NCBI GenBank assembly: GCA_964542875.1 | Contig: CAZIWA010000023.1 | Coordinates: 1 to 53,505 of the forward strand | Length of the DNA stretch: 53,505 bases | Direction of reading: 5' to 3' | From: CAZGOM01 sp964542875 | Lineage (GTDB): Bacteria > Planctomycetota > Phycisphaerae > Phycisphaerales > Phycisphaeraceae | Notes under the pieces: generated by a model | What the model was told of the DNA's origin: nothing | Databases searched by the model: none | What the model saw: the letters and a program-made list of their open reading frames with translations, nothing else | Translations under genes and position numbers: made by a program | In this document: one piece after another, positions 18,566 through 26,841 of the stretch | Layout of the letters: each line of letters begins with the position of its first letter | How positions within the stretch are numbered: position 1 is the first letter of the stretch

Positions 18566-20059
18566 TCACGCACAACCATCAAGGCAGCTCGGAGCGCGCA
18601 ACGGCAAAATTTCCAGCCGCTCCACCTCAATCTCCCCATCTTCCACAAAAAATCCCACCTGTCCCTCCGGCCGGACCATCGTAATCGCGCTGATCAGCAC
18701 CCTCCCATCCACGCTCACTTCCACATACGGCCCGTACGCCGCCACATGAACCTCCACCGTTTCCCCCCACGGCCGGTCGCTGCTCCATTCCTGCACCACC
18801 CGCCTCCCCCGCCACCGGTACGTCACACCCGCGCAAGGCGTCTTGTGAAATGGCTGCAACACATACAACTGCACCCGCCCCAGCGACGGCGTCAACGAAA
18901 CATACGTCGCATCATCGCTCCCCCGAGCCCGCAATATCACCCCAAACTCAGGCGCATCCAATCGCCTGATCCTTGCTTTCAGCAACAGGCTCCCCTGCTC
19001 CCGATCCAGTAGAAAAGCCCCCACCCCTACGGGCGCGCGCCCTCGCAGGCCGGCCTCTCCAGCGCTCCATGTTCCCTCGGCCCCACTGCCCAGGCTCCCC
19101 ACGCCTGCTCCTTCAAACGTTTCCGGCGTCCCATCGGCCACCGCGCTCCACCCATCAAACGTTCGCAGGAACAACGCCCCATCCGGGTCCGTATCAGCTA
19201 CTTTCGCCGGGGCCAGTGCTGTGACATTCCGTCCTCCGCCGCCTTCCCAGTCCGCCACCCCCCGCATATGGGAGAAATAGAGCGTCCTTCCGCCAACCGC
19301 CACCGGCTTAAACACCTGGTTGTTCACTGGTAATAGCTCACCGTGGCCCATGCGCCGGTACGGCCCCGTCACCCGGTCTGCCACCCGGTAAATGCTCACC
19401 GGGGCCCCGGCGTTGTCCTTGCCTGCGATTCCCGTAAGGTAATACCGCCCCCTCACTTTGGCGATCGCCAGCGTCTCAAAATCGTACAGCGCCCCCGGCA
19501 CCGTCAGAGGCGGCTTCACCTCCCACTTGTACCCATCGGTAGACACCATATACCCCACGCACCCACGTCTGTTCTCCGGCCCCTGGTTGGTCCGCGCCGT
19601 CACCAGTCCATGCAGTACCCCATCCTCGGAGTACACCCAGGGATCGCGCCAGTCGATCCGGCTCTTGCTCCCCGTCGTTGCGTGGTACCACCGCCCATCC
19701 GCCTCGGCCACCGGCCCTGTGCCATGCCGCGTCCAAGTGAACAAATCATCCGAGGTGGCCAGCCCCACACGCTGGGCCTTGCCTCGTTCCTTCATCGCCA
19801 GCCCCGTGTAAAGCATGAAGAACCGGCCTTCATGCTCAAACACCCCCATCGTCCATATCTGGTCATCATCAAAGGCCCCCGGCGCTCCCGTATGCAGCGC
19901 CGCCGGCTCCTCTTTCCAGTTAAGCCCATCGCGTGATGTCAGATGCCCCACCCGGTCATGGCTGGGTATCGCCAGATAAAACGCGTGAAAAACCCCATCA
20001 TGGGCAATCACATCAATATCGCCCATTCCATCTTTCCAGAACCCCTGAGGTATATGCAT
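18566..20059 (-). CDS. GH32-like glycosidase (clan GH-J type) with C-terminal beta-sandwich
   Basis: A 497-residue protein without signal peptide. The propeller begins FWKDGMGDIDVIAHDGVFHA, with Asp at the position of the GH32 nucleophile. It continues with SRIDWRDPWVY, the RDP motif near residue 118 that holds the transition-state stabiliser, and ALYDFETLAIAKV, where Glu in FET occupies the acid/base position. From about residue 300 the chain is a LamG-like beta-sandwich, as in GH32 enzymes (EFGVILRARG, VEVSVDGRVLISAI). All three catalytic positions thus have a plausible residue, though the typical WMNDPNG and EC signatures are changed, so the substrate may not be a fructan. Gaps of 42 and 31 bases to its neighbours show it is part of the operon. 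Confidence 0.7.
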   Translation of the reverse strand: MHIPQGFWKDGMGDIDVIAHDGVFHAFYLAIPSHDRVGHLTSRDGLNWKEEPAALHTGAPGAFDDDQIWTMGVFEHEGRFFMLYTGLAMKERGKAQRVGLATSDDLFTWTRHGTGPVAEADGRWYHATTGSKSRIDWRDPWVYSEDGVLHGLVTARTNQGPENRRGCVGYMVSTDGYKWEVKPPLTVPGALYDFETLAIAKVRGRYYLTGIAGKDNAGAPVSIYRVADRVTGPYRRMGHGELLPVNNQVFKPVAVGGRTLYFSHMRGVADWEGGGGRNVTALAPAKVADTDPDGALFLRTFDGWSAVADGTPETFEGAGVGSLGSGAEGTWSAGEAGLRGRAPVGVGAFLLDREQGSLLLKARIRRLDAPEFGVILRARGSDDATYVSLTPSLGRVQLYVLQPFHKTPCAGVTYRWRGRRVVQEWSSDRPWGETVEVHVAAYGPYVEVSVDGRVLISAITMVRPEGQVGFFVEDGEIEVERLEILPLRAPSCLDGCA

Positions 20060-20101
20060 TTGCTGCCTTTTCTATTGATGAGCACGACACAATCAACTCA
20101 C

Positions 20102-21148
20102 TTAAACACCCTTTTTCCGCCCCGTAAAATCCCCTTTGGCCCTGCTTTTAAGCTCCCCGCCAACCACCCCGAATGCCTCCCGGAACCCTTCCACCCCCAT
20201 CTGGTACACCGCATCGGTGATCGCCTCTTTCTCTGCCAGGCCGCGCAGCACTGCCAGATGCCTCGCGGTATCCCGGCGTTGCATCTCCCGCACCTCCGGC
20301 GTCGCCCAGAACCAACCTCCCGCATAAGGCGCATTCACATCATGCCGGGATATCTGTGTCGGGCACCTGGGGTCGAAATTCTTTCGCCAGTAATACGCAA
20401 ACACATCCTCCCCTCCCTGCGCCTCGCCATACCCCACCGGCTCCATCGCCTTCACCACGTTCTCAGGCATTCGCGTAAAACACGCCGGGTTGCGCCGTAT
20501 CTCATCCACGCTGTAAAACCGCTTTCCATCCGTGCAATACAGATGGTGCTGAGGATCAAAAAAACCCCAATGCCCATCGATCAGCACCTCCGCCACCGTG
20601 TGCCCCCCCATGAGCTGCTCGGGGTTAGGCCCCGTCCGGTCCCGCCACGTCCACTGCATCACCGGCCGCGCCTGAATGCCGATCATCTGGCACATCGCGC
20701 TCAGCAGCCGTGCGCGGCAGGAACAATGCCCACCCCCCTTAAGCAGCGTCTCCTGATCCGACTCCCCATATAAAAACACCGGCACCTTCGGGTACCGCTT
20801 CACCAGGTCGAAATGCATCGATTGCGACAGCGCAATCACCTTCTCTCCATCGGTCATCCCCGGCCTCACCACCGATTCGATGTACCCCTCCAGCACCCCG
20901 TGCATTCCCTTCCGGTACGGCTCTGTGATCTTCCCGAAGTCTCCCTCATACAAAAACGCTCGCGTCTCATCGCAAAGCAGCACCCCATTGCGGCTCATGC
21001 GCCCAAACGGCGTGTCGGACCCTGAAAGGCATTCGTTGGCGAAGGTGAACGCCATGTGCTCGGCTCGCTGGGCTTGATCTTTGATTTCAAACCGCAGCCC
21101 CACATACTTTTCAAGCCCTTCAGGAACCATTTCAATCGTCATCTGCAT
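20102..21148 (-). CDS. Transglutaminase-like cysteine-protease-fold protein
   Basis: A 348-residue protein with the transglutaminase-like core. Cys144 lies in GGGHCSCRARLLSAMCQMIG, His183 in GGHTVAEVLIDGHW, and Asp198 in FFDPQHHLYC, giving a complete Cys-His-Asp triad with normal spacing. The first 100 residues are a helical region that does not resemble a named domain. There is no signal peptide, so the enzyme is likely cytosolic. The start at 21148 has GAGG seven bases upstream. Members of this superfamily include peptidases, deglycosylating amidases and transglutaminases. Its place between a GH32-like and an enolase-superfamily gene suggests it acts on an amide or peptide part of a glycoconjugate, which is inference. 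Confidence 0.75.
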   Translation of the reverse strand: MQMTIEMVPEGLEKYVGLRFEIKDQAQRAEHMAFTFANECLSGSDTPFGRMSRNGVLLCDETRAFLYEGDFGKITEPYRKGMHGVLEGYIESVVRPGMTDGEKVIALSQSMHFDLVKRYPKVPVFLYGESDQETLLKGGGHCSCRARLLSAMCQMIGIQARPVMQWTWRDRTGPNPEQLMGGHTVAEVLIDGHWGFFDPQHHLYCTDGKRFYSVDEIRRNPACFTRMPENVVKAMEPVGYGEAQGGEDVFAYYWRKNFDPRCPTQISRHDVNAPYAGGWFWATPEVREMQRRDTARHLAVLRGLAEKEAITDAVYQMGVEGFREAFGVVGGELKSRAKGDFTGRKKGV

Positions 21149-21188
21149 CGCTATTCCTCACTGTTGAAAATTGTCTGACGCCCAACCC

Positions 21189-22295
21189 TTAAGAAACCCG
21201 CACCGGGTCCGCCGCCCGGTACCGCTCCAGGGCATCCCTATCTGTTTCGACCCCCAATCCCGGACCATCGCCAGGACACGCCACCCCATTAAAAACCTTG
21301 ATCGGCTGCATCAGCAGGCTGTGCTCCCGCACCTGCGATCCAGCCAATTCGGTCGCCAGGGTGTACGCCGGTTGAGTCACGCCAAAGTGCACATTGGCCA
21401 GGTCAAAAAGCCCGGTATCCACCGCCGACCCACCCCAAAAATCCAAATCCCGGGCCCCCACCTCTTCTGATGCCTCCAACATGTCCGGCCACGCCCCGAC
21501 GAGGTTGAATGCCTTCGCCGTCGACGCCAATGCCCTGATCACCCCCGCACGCCCCACCGCTGTCCGAATCATCCCAATGCCCGTCTCCCGGGCCACTTCT
21601 GCCATCACCAGATCCTTGGCGTACACCGGGTCTTCCAGCCACACATGGCGGTTGGCCCGCGCAATCGCCCGGGCCCGGGTCATTGTATTTTCCAATGTCT
21701 CCCACCGGCCATTGGGATCGATCACCACTTCAAATCCTTCCCCCGCTGCTTCCTTCACCGCTTTGGCGATCCCTTCATCATCCGCCCACAGGCTGCTCTT
21801 GAGTTTTAAGCAATTCATCCCTTTGCCCTGCGCCTCCACCGCCAGCGCCGCCGCGCGCGCCGGAGTCCGATGCCCGGACCACAGCGCCACTTTCACGCCC
21901 TCGCGCAAGCGCTCTCCGAACATCCGGTAAAGCGGCACGTCCCTCACCCTTGCCGCCCAATCCAGCGCCGCCGTGTGCAATCCCCGCACCACTTTGGCAT
22001 CACGAATCGGGTCCACCGTGGCTTTAATCTCCTCCACACCCAGGCCGATCAGCTTTCCCGCCGGCCCCGCCGCATATCCCGCATCTCCTCCGCGCGAAAG
22101 ATCCGCCCACCCGCATACCCCGCCCCCTTCCACGCAGGTCACCAACAGCGGCGCATCCCCAAACCATGGTCCATCCAGCAACCCCGTCGGCCCGCGCTGC
22201 AGTGTCTCGCTTGCAAACTCCGGACAATTCACCGCTTCACGTGCGATGGGAATCCGCACCGTGTACAGCGTCACACTCCGAATCCTGATGCTCAT
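21189..22295 (-). CDS. Enolase-superfamily (mandelate racemase/glucarate dehydratase-like) protein with altered active site
   Basis: A 368-residue protein with the N-terminal capping domain and barrel of the mandelate racemase/muconate lactonizing enzyme group. Barrel strand 2 has the KxK lysines (LKLKSS, 164-166), strand 3 the first metal ligand (VIDPNGRW, Asp193) and strand 4 the second (VWLEDP, Glu221). At the third-ligand position it has RTAVG (244-248) where relatives have an acidic residue or Asn. Where glucarate dehydratase-like enzymes have the catalytic Asp-His it reads GAWPD (267-271). The usual sugar-acid dehydratase chemistry may therefore be lost or changed. It is cytosolic and lies three bases from the SGNH hydrolase gene. 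Confidence 0.78.
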   Translation of the reverse strand: MSIRIRSVTLYTVRIPIAREAVNCPEFASETLQRGPTGLLDGPWFGDAPLLVTCVEGGGVCGWADLSRGGDAGYAAGPAGKLIGLGVEEIKATVDPIRDAKVVRGLHTAALDWAARVRDVPLYRMFGERLREGVKVALWSGHRTPARAAALAVEAQGKGMNCLKLKSSLWADDEGIAKAVKEAAGEGFEVVIDPNGRWETLENTMTRARAIARANRHVWLEDPVYAKDLVMAEVARETGIGMIRTAVGRAGVIRALASTAKAFNLVGAWPDMLEASEEVGARDLDFWGGSAVDTGLFDLANVHFGVTQPAYTLATELAGSQVREHSLLMQPIKVFNGVACPGDGPGLGVETDRDALERYRAADPVRVS

Positions 22296-22298
22296 ACG

Positions 22299-23891
22299 TT
22301 AATCCTTGCCCTGAGGCTTCCCATGGGTTTGGGCCAGGTACCGCAGCACCAGCAAAGCCACCTGAAGGTTGCCCTCCTCGCTGATGTGCACCCCGTCATC
22401 CACGTGCAGATATTGAGCGCCATTGGTGTCCATCCACGCCAAAAAGTGCGCATTCACATCGATCACAGGCAGCCCCAGGCTCTGTGCGATCTTCCTCTGC
22501 GTCTTCACCGCCTGCGCCACCGATTCCGGCAGGCAGTAATAGTTGATCGCCTGTCCATAGGTCTCAGCCCGCTTCCGGAACGGCTCCAGGATTCTCTGGT
22601 CCCCCGGCGCGGTCGTCATCAGAACCGGCTTGCAGCCGCACTCTTTTTGAATCCTCTCCACCACGGCCCGATAGGTTTTGGGGTATTCCTCGTACGGGTA
22701 CGCCCATTTTGTCCCCAGGCCCGTCGTCGGCTCGTAGTGCCGCTTGGAATCATTGGCCCCTTCAAACAAAAACACGTGCGTCGGCTTCTGCTCCACCACA
22801 TCCCTGGTCAGCCGGGCCTCAATGTGCTCGATGGTGTTGGCCGCCTTCCCGGCATTGATCACTGTCGCCGTCTGGGCATTTCTCCGGGCCAGCGCCCGGG
22901 TCACCAGATCCACATAGTTACGGCCGCGATAAAAGTCCGTCAGCGAATCCCCCAGAAACACAATCCGTGTCCCCTCCGGCAGCCAGATCTCATCCGCCAG
23001 CCCACGCAATTCCTTCACTGTCGTTTCCGGGTAGATGCAGAAAAATGCTGTCGCCGCTTGCCCCGTACTCACATCCACAGCCACCGCGCGATAAAAACCC
23101 TCACGCGCTCCCTCAGCAAACTTCACTTTCACCTCTGCTGCGCCGCCTGCCCCCATCGGCACTTCCTGCACGCTGCAAAAATGATCGATCCATGCGTCGG
23201 ATCCCCCATACGGCCCGCCCGGCCCCGCCGGAACCCCTCCTGGTCCATAAACCAGCAGCTTCACCGCATGCCCGGCCTTAAGCGCCAGTGTCGCCCCCTC
23301 CTTGCGCGTGAACACGAAGTCTTTTGCCTCCAGCGCGATCTCCCCTGCTTCCACCACCGGCGTCATCGACACATTGCGCACACTGGCAAATTGCAGCCAT
23401 CCATACGCCTGCGCAAACGCCGACACGCACATCGCGCCGTCTTCTGGCGAAAATGTCGCGCTCACCTTCCGCCACTCCGGCGTCAATTCAAACGCCTTGC
23501 TCTGCATTCCCACCCGCACCGGGCTGTACCGGTCGGCGAAACCGATTGCCCCCAGCACCAGTTGCCCTTCCCCGCGAATCTCCGCGCTGATCGCATACCT
23601 GCGTCCCGGCAAGGCCGGCTTCCGGCTGATCTGCATCAAACGTCCCGTGTGTTCCTGCCTGCCATCAGAGCCCACCACCCGTTCGCCGGTCAACGTCAGA
23701 ACCCGGGATTCACCTTCCACTCGCACCACAGCGTTTCCCCCCACTGCCGGGTCGATGCGCCACCCCGTCAGCTTTGCCGGTTCCGCCGCTGTGCTGAACC
23801 CCGGATCGTCAATCATCTCCTGTGCCTTGGCCTGAGTGCCAAACACGCCAACCGTCACCACTGCCAAAGCCAACCAATTTGCCGCTTTCAT
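22299..23891 (-). CDS. Secreted SGNH/GDSL-type esterase with N-terminal carbohydrate-binding-like domain
   Basis: The start at 23891 (MKAANW) has GGAG six bases upstream and opens a clear signal peptide (NWLALAVVTVGVFGTQAKAQ). Residues of about 25-160 look like a CBM4/9-type beta-sandwich (DDPGFSTAAEPAKLTGWRID, MQISRKPALPGRRYAI). The catalytic part begins near 303: FLGDSLTD with the nucleophile Ser316, the block II glycine in INAGKAANT, GAND with the oxyanion Asn380, and DDGVH with Asp498 and His502. All four SGNH blocks are intact. In polysaccharide loci such enzymes remove acetyl groups from pectin, xylan or similar glycans, so a carbohydrate acetylesterase is the likely role. Confidence 0.85.
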   Translation of the reverse strand: MKAANWLALAVVTVGVFGTQAKAQEMIDDPGFSTAAEPAKLTGWRIDPAVGGNAVVRVEGESRVLTLTGERVVGSDGRQEHTGRLMQISRKPALPGRRYAISAEIRGEGQLVLGAIGFADRYSPVRVGMQSKAFELTPEWRKVSATFSPEDGAMCVSAFAQAYGWLQFASVRNVSMTPVVEAGEIALEAKDFVFTRKEGATLALKAGHAVKLLVYGPGGVPAGPGGPYGGSDAWIDHFCSVQEVPMGAGGAAEVKVKFAEGAREGFYRAVAVDVSTGQAATAFFCIYPETTVKELRGLADEIWLPEGTRIVFLGDSLTDFYRGRNYVDLVTRALARRNAQTATVINAGKAANTIEHIEARLTRDVVEQKPTHVFLFEGANDSKRHYEPTTGLGTKWAYPYEEYPKTYRAVVERIQKECGCKPVLMTTAPGDQRILEPFRKRAETYGQAINYYCLPESVAQAVKTQRKIAQSLGLPVIDVNAHFLAWMDTNGAQYLHVDDGVHISEEGNLQVALLVLRYLAQTHGKPQGKD

Positions 23892-23935
23892 ACATGTCTC
23901 CATTTCTCACCCGCTCTGCATTCCTTACCCGCCGC

Positions 23936-24733
23936 CTAAACCACACCTGCCCAGGGTGAATCATTCTCAAACTCCACGACCCGGACTGACCTGAACCGGT
24001 GCTGCATCTTCCTCCCCAGTTCCCGCATGGCTTCCCACTCCGTCGCGTGATGCATCGCATCCAGCACCGCAAACCCATGCTCCCGGGCAAAGCGCACCAC
24101 CCCATCGATGATGTCTCCCCCGATCAGCACGTCGTACCCCAGCGGCAATGCGCACGATGCTCCCGCCCAGTGCTGGCACAGCCCGCCCCAGGCCAGTGCC
24201 ACCCGTGAAACCTTCCGTGAAAGATCTCCATCAAAGCGCACAAACGGCACTCCCAGCGCCGCCTTGATGTGTGCCGCCAGTTCCCCCAGCGTCGTCTCCG
24301 GCACCGTGATCACCGGCACCCCGCGGCTCCAATCCTGCCTGCACGCGTCCCACCCGAGTTGACGCACCACCGCGCGCGGCATGCCCCAGGGCGCCATATC
24401 GATATTCGAATGAAACCGGTGCACCGTGATGCCCAGATCCCTGCATAAACCCGCGATCCGTATATTCGCCGGCACCTCATCGGTCGCCGTTGCCATCCCC
24501 CACTTGTAGTTCTCCGGCACCGGATACGTGATCTTTTCGTGGGTGATCCCCATGTTCAGCCCCTGCCCGGGAAACTCCCCAAGCATGCCGGACGTAATCC
24601 ACCACGCCACCCCAATCCCCGTCACCACCCGATCAGGCCCCGCCGCCTCATAAATGTTTTCAATTCCCCATGCCGGGTTGGGCGCCACTTCAAACACATA
24701 CTCCACGACATCGCGCGCGTACACCTTGCTCAT
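23936..24733 (-). CDS. Nif3-like dinuclear metal-centre protein
   Basis: A 265-residue protein starting MSKVYARDVVEYV, with GGAG six bases before the ATG. It resembles the NIF3 family: an N-terminal domain with EVAPNPAWGIENIYEAA, then HRFHSNIDMAPWGM, equivalent to the family's HTNLD metal-binding motif, and a C-terminal VLIGGDIIDGVVRFAREHGF followed by VLDAMHHATEWEAM, the His/Glu part of the metal site. Its start codon overlaps the stop of the upstream SDR gene by four bases (ATGA), so the two are translationally coupled. NIF3 proteins are widespread metal-dependent hydrolases of unclear substrate. A member inside a sugar operon is unusual. Confidence 0.75.
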   Translation of the reverse strand: MSKVYARDVVEYVFEVAPNPAWGIENIYEAAGPDRVVTGIGVAWWITSGMLGEFPGQGLNMGITHEKITYPVPENYKWGMATATDEVPANIRIAGLCRDLGITVHRFHSNIDMAPWGMPRAVVRQLGWDACRQDWSRGVPVITVPETTLGELAAHIKAALGVPFVRFDGDLSRKVSRVALAWGGLCQHWAGASCALPLGYDVLIGGDIIDGVVRFAREHGFAVLDAMHHATEWEAMRELGRKMQHRFRSVRVVEFENDSPWAGVV

Positions 24734-25638
24734 GGCTCGCTCCCCTGCACTGCTTTGGCCTCTTCCTGCCGGCATTTCTCCAGCCAGTCGCCAAACGTCC
24801 ACGACGCCCGCCATCCCAGTTTTTCCCAAGCCCTCTGCGTGCTTGTCGCCGGCAGCAAATCGCCCGGTTGCACCTGAATCCCCCTGGAGTTCAGCACCCG
24901 GCTCGCGCCCGGAAAATATCGCTCAATCACGCTCGCGGGGTCCGCCAGCACCTCCGGCACGTCCCCCGTGCGAATCGGTGTTTCCGGCCCGATGTTGAAC
25001 ACTTCACCCTTGAGGCCCGGCGTCGTCGCCGCCAGCACTGCGGCCGAAGCCGCATCGCGCGCAGGAAGCAACCGCGAAAGCAGCCGCGGCCCTCCCGCGC
25101 CCTCGGACTTGTACCCAAACGCCATGTACCGAAGGCTCGCAACCGACAAGCCGTGCTCACGTGCAAAACCTCGCCCCAGCTCCTCCATCAGGTGCTTGCT
25201 CGTTGAGTATGCCGAATCGCACTGCACAGGGCTTTCTTCATCCAGCACGGTCAGCCCCCCTTCCTTGCCCGAATGCCCGATCAGCACCTCCATCGTCGAT
25301 GACAGCGCCACCCCCTTCACCCCATGCTTCACGGCGCGCTCCAGCAGCCTCGCCACGCCCCCAACATTCGCCGCGATGAATTCCTCCAATGTCGCCCGCT
25401 CAAGGTCTCCCCCATGCAAGCCCGCTGCGTTGATGACCCCATCGCACCCCGGCAGCAGCCGATCGATCAGCGCCTCGTCGTCCATCACCCCTTCGTGCAG
25501 TTCCAGGCACGAAGGCTTTTCCACGCCTGCCGGCCACTCCCGCACATCGATCCCCACCAGCCCCATCCCCCGTCTCTGCGCCTCGGCGGCCACGGCCTGG
25601 CCCAGCCTTCCACATGCTCCTGTGATGAACAATTTCAT
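24730..25638 (-). CDS. Extended short-chain dehydrogenase / NAD-dependent epimerase-dehydratase family protein
   Basis: The ATG at 25638 has GGAG five bases upstream and leads directly into the nucleotide-binding motif MKLFITGACGRLGQAVA (GxxGxxG). Asp at the end of strand 2 (LVGIDVREWP) points to NAD rather than NADP. The central part has VINAAGLHGGDLE, SSTMEV and the YSTSK catalytic Tyr-Lys pair near residue 140, and the tail has the VFNIGP and LGWRASWTFGDWLEKCRQ elements of extended SDRs. Relatives oxidise, reduce or epimerise nucleotide-linked or free sugars. It is the first gene of the seven-gene operon running to 17461 and is divergent from the pseudopilin gene at 25864 across a 225-base AT-rich control region. 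Confidence 0.82.
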   Translation of the reverse strand: MKLFITGACGRLGQAVAAEAQRRGMGLVGIDVREWPAGVEKPSCLELHEGVMDDEALIDRLLPGCDGVINAAGLHGGDLERATLEEFIAANVGGVARLLERAVKHGVKGVALSSTMEVLIGHSGKEGGLTVLDEESPVQCDSAYSTSKHLMEELGRGFAREHGLSVASLRYMAFGYKSEGAGGPRLLSRLLPARDAASAAVLAATTPGLKGEVFNIGPETPIRTGDVPEVLADPASVIERYFPGASRVLNSRGIQVQPGDLLPATSTQRAWEKLGWRASWTFGDWLEKCRQEEAKAVQGSEP

Positions 25639-25718
25639 TTTTACTCCTTTTTTGCGCACTGCACCGCTTGTTTTACGGACATTCGGACCCAGAAGGTGAA
25701 CAACCATACTAAAAAATA

Positions 25719-25747
25719 TTGACAATTATTAATTATTACTTTAACAT
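25719..25747 (+). promoter_or_regulatory. Sigma-70-like promoter for the plus-strand block
   Basis: TTGACA (25719-25724), a 17-base spacer and TAACAT (25742-25747) make a well-spaced promoter about 116 bases upstream of the pseudopilin ATG. The spacer is very AT-rich, and its first part continues TTGACAATTATTA, identical over 13 bases to the element upstream of regulator 2. The operon on the other strand starts at 25638, so this site could also control that one. Confidence 0.5.
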
Positions 25748-25863
25748 CCGCACACGGCTTTGGAAAGCCACGCCTGAATCGGTCATGTAAAAATGTGGCC
25801 GCGTTTGTGACGGCGCAATCCTCTCATTCCATCCGCTCCCCGACCGAGCAGCAGGACAACGCC

Positions 25864-26748
25864 ATGCGCACAAAACACAACTCACTCGTCAAAGGCGCCT
25901 TCACCCTCATCGAGCTTCTCGTGGTGATCACCATCGTTGGCGTGCTTGTCTCCATGCTGGTCCCCTCGCTCTCACAGGCACGCACCCAGGCACGCACCCT
26001 CGCCTGCCTCAGCTCTGAACGCGGGCTTACCCAGACCCTCCACATCTACCTCAACGACCAGAAATTCGGCCTCCCCATGACTTGGTTCCGCTACGATCCG
26101 GCCGGCGTCACCGTCCCCAAGACCTGGGCCACTCGTTTTGTCGAAGGCCAATACCTCGCTCCCATCACCGACTACACCGTCGGAGGCGGACGCGCAGGCA
26201 ACTACAAACCCACTTCCCGAAACCAGGCCGCGCCGCGCCTGTGCCCCGAAATCGTCAACATGCCCTGGGGGCAAAACAGCTTCCCCCGTGAAAGCTATGC
26301 GCACTATCGAATGGCCGACGAAGTCTGCGGCGTCTCCACCGACGGCGGCGTCACCTATGCCAACGGCTACACCCCCCTGAGGCTGGATCAAGTCAGCCGT
26401 CCCAGCATCACCATGGCTTTCTGCGACATCTCCATCGAAGCCGTCTCCGGCACCCCCGAAGGCTACATCGAATCCGTCGGCTCCTACCGGCTCAACAACA
26501 ACGTCACCATCCGCAACAACCGCTGGAACCCCGGCTTAAACGCTTCCGAGCTCTACTACTTCAACCTCGCTCCCTACTCCTACCGCCACAATCAGTGGTT
26601 CACCAACTTCTCCTTCCTCGACGGTCACGCCGAAACCCGCAAATACAACCAGTTCGATCCCTACAGCAGCCCCCAGGGCGTCGTCCTCTTCGGCGGCTTC
26701 GGCCAGCTCCTTGGCCCCCTGCGCGACCAAACCTTCGACGCCTTCTGA
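25864..26748 (+). CDS. Prepilin-type protein with H-X10-DG motif
   Basis: A 294-residue protein starting MRTKHNSLVK; AGG lies eight bases before the ATG. After the glycine/alanine cleavage region comes AFTLIELLVVITIVGVLVSM, the prepilin methylation motif and membrane helix, then PSLSQARTQARTLACLSSER as in other planctomycete pseudopilins. The C-terminal motif is HNQWFTNFSFLDGHAE, which is H-X10-DG, one residue longer than in the protein at 13201-14127. It is expected in the inner membrane facing the periplasm. It heads a plus-strand block of carbohydrate genes, so once again a pseudopilin is tied to a glycan operon. Confidence 0.88.
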   Translation: MRTKHNSLVKGAFTLIELLVVITIVGVLVSMLVPSLSQARTQARTLACLSSERGLTQTLHIYLNDQKFGLPMTWFRYDPAGVTVPKTWATRFVEGQYLAPITDYTVGGGRAGNYKPTSRNQAAPRLCPEIVNMPWGQNSFPRESYAHYRMADEVCGVSTDGGVTYANGYTPLRLDQVSRPSITMAFCDISIEAVSGTPEGYIESVGSYRLNNNVTIRNNRWNPGLNASELYYFNLAPYSYRHNQWFTNFSFLDGHAETRKYNQFDPYSSPQGVVLFGGFGQLLGPLRDQTFDAF

Positions 26749-26785
26749 CCCCGCCCCCTCCCCCTTTGGGAGAGGGTTGCGGTAC
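26749..26785 (+). repeat. Intergenic palindromic repeat, copy 1 (CCCTCCCCCTTTGGGAGAGGG type)
   Basis: Directly after the pseudopilin stop comes CCCCCTCCCCCTTTGGGAGAGGGTTGCGG, an imperfect hairpin of C-rich and G-rich arms around TTT. The same kind of element follows the next gene at 28645 and another lies at 38099. The short stem could act as an attenuator. Confidence 0.6.
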
Positions 26786-26805
26786 CACCCCTCCTTTTTT
26801 TCATC

Positions 26806-26841
26806 CCAGACCTTAAACCCTGGATCTTAAACCCTAGACCC
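26806..26841 (+). repeat. Short tandem TTAAACCCTGGATC/TTAAACCCTAGACC leader, copy 1
   Basis: Two near-identical 14-base units, CTTAAACCCTGGAT and CTTAAACCCTAGAC, abut the ATG of the GH127-like gene. There is no Shine-Dalgarno sequence in them. A related CCCTAGACC repeat stands before the next gene (28727-28753). Confidence 0.6.

Noticed and set aside
21870..23939. 689-codon open frame opposite the enolase-like and SGNH genes
   Set aside because: Rich in His, Pro and Arg with no domain likeness; the opposite strand holds genes with complete catalytic motifs and ribosome-binding sites.
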